The notes below the pieces were generated by a model. That model was not told the DNA's origin. It searched no databases and saw nothing but the letters and a program-made list of their open reading frames with translations. Below, piece after piece: positions 60,823 through 64,000 of a stretch of 64,000 nt of DNA. How positions within the stretch are numbered: the first letter of the stretch is position 1; each line of letters starts with the position of its first letter. The DNA comes from Bradyrhizobium sp. CCH5-F6 (GTDB lineage: Bacteria; Pseudomonadota; Alphaproteobacteria; Rhizobiales; Xanthobacteraceae), in assembly GCF_001556045.1 (NCBI RefSeq), contig NZ_LSIC01000190.1, positions 76,803 through 140,802 on the forward strand, given 5' to 3'. A program made the translations under genes and the position numbers.

Positions 60823-61550
60823 GCGTCCACCTGCTCGGCGACGATCTCGCCGGCTTCCGCTGCGCGATCCAGCTCCGCGAACGTCTTGTGGTCGATGGCG
60901 AAAAACGTCACGCGATCGCCGGGCTCGGTGAGGAAGGTCGGATTGCGGTGGAGCTGATAGGTGCGCACCGGCGTGCGGCCGAGCAGGTGCCAGCCGCTCG
61001 GCGCGGCGAGGCACTGGATCCCCGCCTGGACACCGCCGATCGAGATCGTGCCGGCCGGCGTCAGCAGCCGCGGATTCTGCCGCCGCGACATGTGCAGCGA
61101 TTTGTCGAGGCCGCTGAGATAGGACCAGCCCGGCGTGAAGCCGATCATGGCGACCTTGTAATCGCCGCCGGCATGCCGGGCGATGATGTCGTCAGGCGTG
61201 GTGTTGAGCGCCTTCGCGACATCCTCGAGGTCGATGCCGTGCTCGCCGCCATAGGCGACCGGAATGCGCCAGCGGCGCGCCTTGGTGACCGGCGGCAGCG
61301 GCCGGGTGGCGATGGGGAGGATCTTTTCGCCGAGCGCGTCGAAACCGATCTTTTCGGGGTCGTAGTGGACCAGCAACGAGCGATAGGTCGGCACCGTCTC
61401 GGTGATGCCCTCGATGGGGCTCGCGGCGAGCGCCTTGTCGAGCGCGAGCACGCGCTGGTTGGCGTCCTCGTCGATGGTGCGGCTGAACTCGACCGTGACG
61501 GCGCTGTCGCCACTGGGCAGAAGGCGGGGCGGGGGAAGCGTCGCGGCCAT
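60819..61550 (-). CDS. pxpB: 5-oxoprolinase subunit PxpB
   Basis: 243 residues. KipI/AHS1 family: LPSGDSAVTVEFSRTID at the start, RRWRIPVAYGGEHGIDLEDV, IARHAGGDYKVAMIGFTPGW and RLLTPAGTISIGGVQAGIQC. First gene of the oxoprolinase operon; the 259-bp gap upstream is shared with the divergent RraA-like gene. Confidence 0.94.
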   Translation of the reverse strand: MAATLPPPRLLPSGDSAVTVEFSRTIDEDANQRVLALDKALAASPIEGITETVPTYRSLLVHYDPEKIGFDALGEKILPIATRPLPPVTKARRWRIPVAYGGEHGIDLEDVAKALNTTPDDIIARHAGGDYKVAMIGFTPGWSYLSGLDKSLHMSRRQNPRLLTPAGTISIGGVQAGIQCLAAPSGWHLLGRTPVRTYQLHRNPTFLTEPGDRVTFFAIDHKTFAELDRAAEAGEIVAEQVDA

Positions 61551-61809
61551 TGAGCTGTCGAAGAGCTGTCGAAATCGGAGTTTGGGAAGCGCGCGGGCTC
61601 GACCTTGAGTTCCGCGTTACCCTGCTTCGCGTAAATGCGTCCGCAAGTCCAATAAATTAATGCAAGGGCATCCGATAAAGCCTTGTTATCGCGTCGCATA
61701 ACAGCTCAGCGGCCCTGCGTTATTGGGCCCCTCTTGGCCCTTGACGCAAGGGCTGCGGCTCGCAAGATGCGCCCGTTCTTTCCCGCCTTTCCGGAGCTCG
61801 TTCTCGTCC

Positions 61810-62502
61810 ATGTCGCCCGAAGCCCGCAAGACCCTCGCCGGCATCACCACCGCCACGATCACCACGGTCCTGCTGAAAAAGGGGCTGCGCAATGTGTGGA
61901 TGCGCGGCGCCCGTCCGCTGCGCCCCGGGCTGCCGCGGCTGGTTGGGCCGGCATTCACGCTGCGTTTCGTGCCCGCGCGCGAGGATCTGGCGACGCCGGA
62001 ATCCTGGTCGTCGCCGATCTCGACCCGCACCGCGATCGAGGCGATGCCGGAAGGATGCATCGCCGTGGTCGACGCCATGGGCATCACCGATGCCGGCATC
62101 TTCGGCGACATCCTGTGCGCGCGCATGGTCAAGCGCGGCGTCACCGCGCTGGTCACCGATGGCGTCGTGCGTGACGTCGAGGGTGTGCTCGGCACCAACC
62201 TTCCGGTGTGGTGCGACGGCTATGCCGCGCCGCCTTCCGTTGCGGGGCTCACCTTCGTCGGCTGGGGCGAGCCGATCGGCTGCGGCGGCGTTGCCGTTTT
62301 CCCGAACGACATCGTCGTCGCCGACCAGGACGGTTGCGTGCTGATCCCGCAGGCGATGCTCGATCACGTCCTCGCCGAGGGCGTCGAGCAGGAGCGGATG
62401 GAGGCCTGGATCGTCAACGAGGTGAACAACGGCGCGGTGCTGCCGGGCCTCTACCCCATGAATGCCGAAACCAAGGCGCGCTACGCCGCGAGCAAGAAGT
62501 AA
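61810..62502 (+). CDS. RraA/HMG aldolase family protein
   Basis: 230 residues. Core motif VVDAMGITDAGIFGDILCAR and LVTDGVVRDVEG match the RraA-like fold; the Gly-x-x-x-Asp and following Arg/Asp residues bind metal and substrate in 4-hydroxy-4-methyl-2-oxoglutarate aldolases. These are more likely enzymes of keto-acid catabolism than RNase E inhibitors. ATG 61810 is followed closely by family sequence. The cupin gene follows after 24 bp in the same direction. Confidence 0.82.
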   Translation: MSPEARKTLAGITTATITTVLLKKGLRNVWMRGARPLRPGLPRLVGPAFTLRFVPAREDLATPESWSSPISTRTAIEAMPEGCIAVVDAMGITDAGIFGDILCARMVKRGVTALVTDGVVRDVEGVLGTNLPVWCDGYAAPPSVAGLTFVGWGEPIGCGGVAVFPNDIVVADQDGCVLIPQAMLDHVLAEGVEQERMEAWIVNEVNNGAVLPGLYPMNAETKARYAASKK

Positions 62503-62526
62503 CCGGGAAGAAGAGAGGTCATTTCG

Positions 62527-62931
62527 ATGGAGATCACTGTTGCAGGCACGCGGCCGACCCGCCACGCGCCCAAGGAACACTTCACCGGCACTGTCTTGCA
62601 GGACCCCGTGATCATGGCGCCCGCGCCGGCACGGCTGAACTGCTCGCGCGTGTCGTTCGAGCCGGGTGCGCGCACCAACTGGCATCACCATCCGCTGGGG
62701 CAGACGCTTTACGTCATTTCCGGCGTCGGCCGCATCCAGGCCAAGGGCGGGCCGATCCGCGAGATCCGTCCCGGCGACACCGTCTGGATTCCGCCGGGTG
62801 AGCTGCACTGGCATGGGGCATCGCCGACCAACGCCATGTGCCACATCGCCATGCAGGAAGCGCTCGACGGCGTCTACTCGACCTGGCTCGAGCCGGTCAC
62901 CGACGCGGAGTACGGCGCCGCAGTCGGCTGA
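62527..62931 (+). CDS. Single-domain cupin
   Basis: 134 residues. Cupin motif 1 is RTNWHHHPLGQTLYVISGVG, with three His as metal ligands and Gln in place of the usual Glu; motif 2 is PGDTVWIPPGELHWHG. Similar cupins are annotated as carboxymuconolactone- or mandelonitrile-lyase-like. Operon with the RraA-like gene suggests a shared small-molecule pathway; the substrate is unknown. Confidence 0.85.
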   Translation: MEITVAGTRPTRHAPKEHFTGTVLQDPVIMAPAPARLNCSRVSFEPGARTNWHHHPLGQTLYVISGVGRIQAKGGPIREIRPGDTVWIPPGELHWHGASPTNAMCHIAMQEALDGVYSTWLEPVTDAEYGAAVG

Positions 62932-63063
62932 ACACTCTCGTGCCCCGGACAAGATGCACGGCCGAGCCGGGACGCAGAGCGTTCCAAATTAGCGGTCAAG
63001 ATTGCCGGGTCCCCGCCAGCGCAGCAACGCTGGCGCGTTGCCGCGCGTCAGGGACACGGAAGC

Positions 63064-63420
63064 TCACATTCGCTCCGCCGTCCACGTTCCCGCGCACATG
63101 GCGCCGCGCCACGTGCCGGAGCCGGACGTGCCGTTCAGCCGGCCGAAGCCGACGGCGCGCCTGATGCCGGTGCTCAGGGTGACGTTGATGCTGCCGGCAC
63201 CGGCAACGCGGCCCGATGCCGTCACTGCGGCGCTGCTCGATGCGATCTGGCCGTTGTTGATTCCGATCGAGACGGTCGCACCATTGCCGCAGGCCTCGCT
63301 CGAGGAGGCGATGCGCACATTCCATGTGCCGTCGAAGGTGCTCGTTGCGGCGCCTGCTTGCGTGAGCGGGAAGGCGATGGCGACAATGGTGGCGAAAAGA
63401 CCCTTGCGAAATCCAGTCAT
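63064..63420 (-). CDS. Secreted hypothetical protein, Ser/Gly-rich
   Basis: 118 residues. Signal peptide (MTGFRKGLFATIVAIAFPL, cleavage near AGA), then a beta-rich mature domain (FDGTWNVRIASSSEACGN; VGFGRLNGTSGSGTWRG) with two cysteines that may pair (EACGN and AMCAGTW). Start 63420 is taken because the signal peptide begins there. Function unknown; the pattern resembles small lipocalin-like or DUF-type exported domains. Confidence 0.65.
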   Translation of the reverse strand: MTGFRKGLFATIVAIAFPLTQAGAATSTFDGTWNVRIASSSEACGNGATVSIGINNGQIASSSAAVTASGRVAGAGSINVTLSTGIRRAVGFGRLNGTSGSGTWRGAMCAGTWTAERM

Positions 63421-63539
63421 GACACGCCCCTGCGATTGATCATGCGGGGAGCGTCGCACGGGCGCGGAACCGGCGATGTGAGGGCTGTCACGGGCGCTAG
63501 ACGCTCTGTGAGGTTGCGCACCTCATGAGGGCGAAAGCA

Positions 63540-63564
63540 AAGGGGCCCCGATCAGGGGCCCCTT
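63540..63564 (-). terminator. Terminator after the DUF2147 gene
   Basis: 10-bp stem AAGGGGCCCC/GGGGCCCCTT with loop GATCA, followed on the minus strand by a T-containing run. It lies 28 bp past the stop at 63592. Confidence 0.75.
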
Positions 63565-63591
63565 CGTCTTGCCGGGAGTGCGCCCCCGAAT

Positions 63592-64000
63592 CTAGTTCAC
63601 CCGCGTCCAGGTCTGGCCGCCGCAGAACATGCCGCCGAAGGCACAGCCTTGCACGCGCAGCCGGTCGGTGCCCTTCATGGCGATCGTGGAGTCGTAGGTC
63701 GATCCGCTGTTGGGGTCGACGATGCGGCCGGACCACTTCTGGTCCTTGCCGGGCTTCATGTTGATCAGGACCTGCTCGCCGTTCTGGTTCGACTTGCTGT
63801 CGACCGAATAGCCGCAGAGGTTGCTGCCGCATTGCTCGATGCGGACCTTGCCTTCCTTCTCCTCGGTCAGCCAGACGCCGAGCGGCGAATTGAGATCGCG
63901 CGTCTGCGCAGTTGCCGGCGCGGGCGGCGCAACGGCCGCGGCTTGAACCGGGGCGGGTGCAGGGGGCGGAGCGGGCGGCGGAGGCGCTGCAGCCCTGGCC
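63592..64000 (-). CDS. DUF2147-like secreted protein (5' end outside the window)
   Basis: The frame is open from the window edge to TAG at 63594-63592, 135 codons seen. After a Pro/Ala-rich linker comes a DUF2147-type domain: LGVWLTEEKEGKVRIEQCGS, NLCGYSVDSKSNQNGEQ, WSGRIVDPNSGSTYDSTIAM and GCAFGGMFCGGQTWTRVN. The start and the expected signal peptide lie upstream of the window end. The family is periplasmic with unknown function. Confidence 0.82.
   Translation of the reverse strand, partial: ARAAAPPPPAPPPAPAPVQAAAVAPPAPATAQTRDLNSPLGVWLTEEKEGKVRIEQCGSNLCGYSVDSKSNQNGEQVLINMKPGKDQKWSGRIVDPNSGSTYDSTIAMKGTDRLRVQGCAFGGMFCGGQTWTRVN

Noticed and set aside
1..64000. CRISPR array, prophage or insertion sequence
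   Set aside because: No regularly spaced direct repeats, transposase or phage structural genes were found on either strand.

Overview
The window reads as the chromosome of a Bradyrhizobium-type alphaproteobacterium. Evidence is the high GC with strong G/C at third codon positions, a cyclic beta-glucan (ndvB-ndvD-ndvC type) locus, a nasT-nasS-nirA nitrogen assimilation locus, a phosphatidylcholine synthase, and many very small secreted or membrane proteins of the kind common in that genus. Short palindromic elements also recur between genes. Species level cannot be decided from the sequence alone. No phage, integrase, insertion sequence or CRISPR array was seen.

Layout. 0-6.4 kb: AI-2E family permease, a NUDIX hydrolase behind a perfect 10-bp inverted repeat, two small minus-strand genes and a second, divergent Mfd-like helicase. 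6.9-11.8 kb: a belt of about ten microproteins, including an H-NS N-terminal-only protein and one frameshifted family member, ending at tRNA-Lys(TTT). 12.2-17.6 kb: glucan locus (GT2/GH17 fusion, small secreted protein, divergent GH17 membrane protein that seems to start at ATT). 17.5-25.6 kb: membrane proteins, MgtC, a SPOR-like protein, glmU, glmS, DUF502 and a dehydrogenase-like protein. 25.7-34 kb: recG on the minus strand and sdhE-mfd on the plus strand, with a prfH-rtcB ribosome-rescue/RNA-repair pair between them. 34.1-39.8 kb: degenerate GGDEF protein, degenerate adenylate-forming protein coupled to a peptide-binding protein, and an IalB protein. 39.9-45.1 kb: hspQ, AEC transporter, UbiH-like hydroxylase, pcs-terC and a quinone reductase. 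45.2-46.7 kb: an acetylornithine-aminotransferase-type gene behind an arginine-rich leader peptide and terminator. 46.7-51 kb: membrane protein, immunity-like protein, merR with a carboxymuconolactone-decarboxylase-like gene, and rimO. 51.1-56.6 kb: nasT-nasS, then a sigma54-type promoter and nirA with its reductase partner. 56.7-64 kb: cytochrome P460, a DUF2786 protein, the pxpB-pxpC-pxpA oxoprolinase operon, an RraA-cupin pair and two secreted proteins, the last cut by the window edge.

How the parts work together. glmS and glmU supply UDP-GlcNAc. The ndv genes build and branch periplasmic glucans. NasS/NasT sense nitrate or nitrite and probably allow expression of nirA and its FAD/Fe-S partner for nitrite reduction to ammonium. 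Mfd, RecG and the Mfd paralogue deal with stalled polymerases or forks; PrfH and RtcB form a rescue-and-ligation module.

The best candidate for an undescribed system is the leader upstream of the argD-like gene. It has a near-leaderless promoter, a 29-residue peptide with 12 arginines ending in four arginine codons, a strong terminator, and a 7-bp segment inside the peptide gene able to pair with the terminator arm. This is the architecture of ribosome-mediated attenuation by arginine. I know of no description of it, but I could not search.
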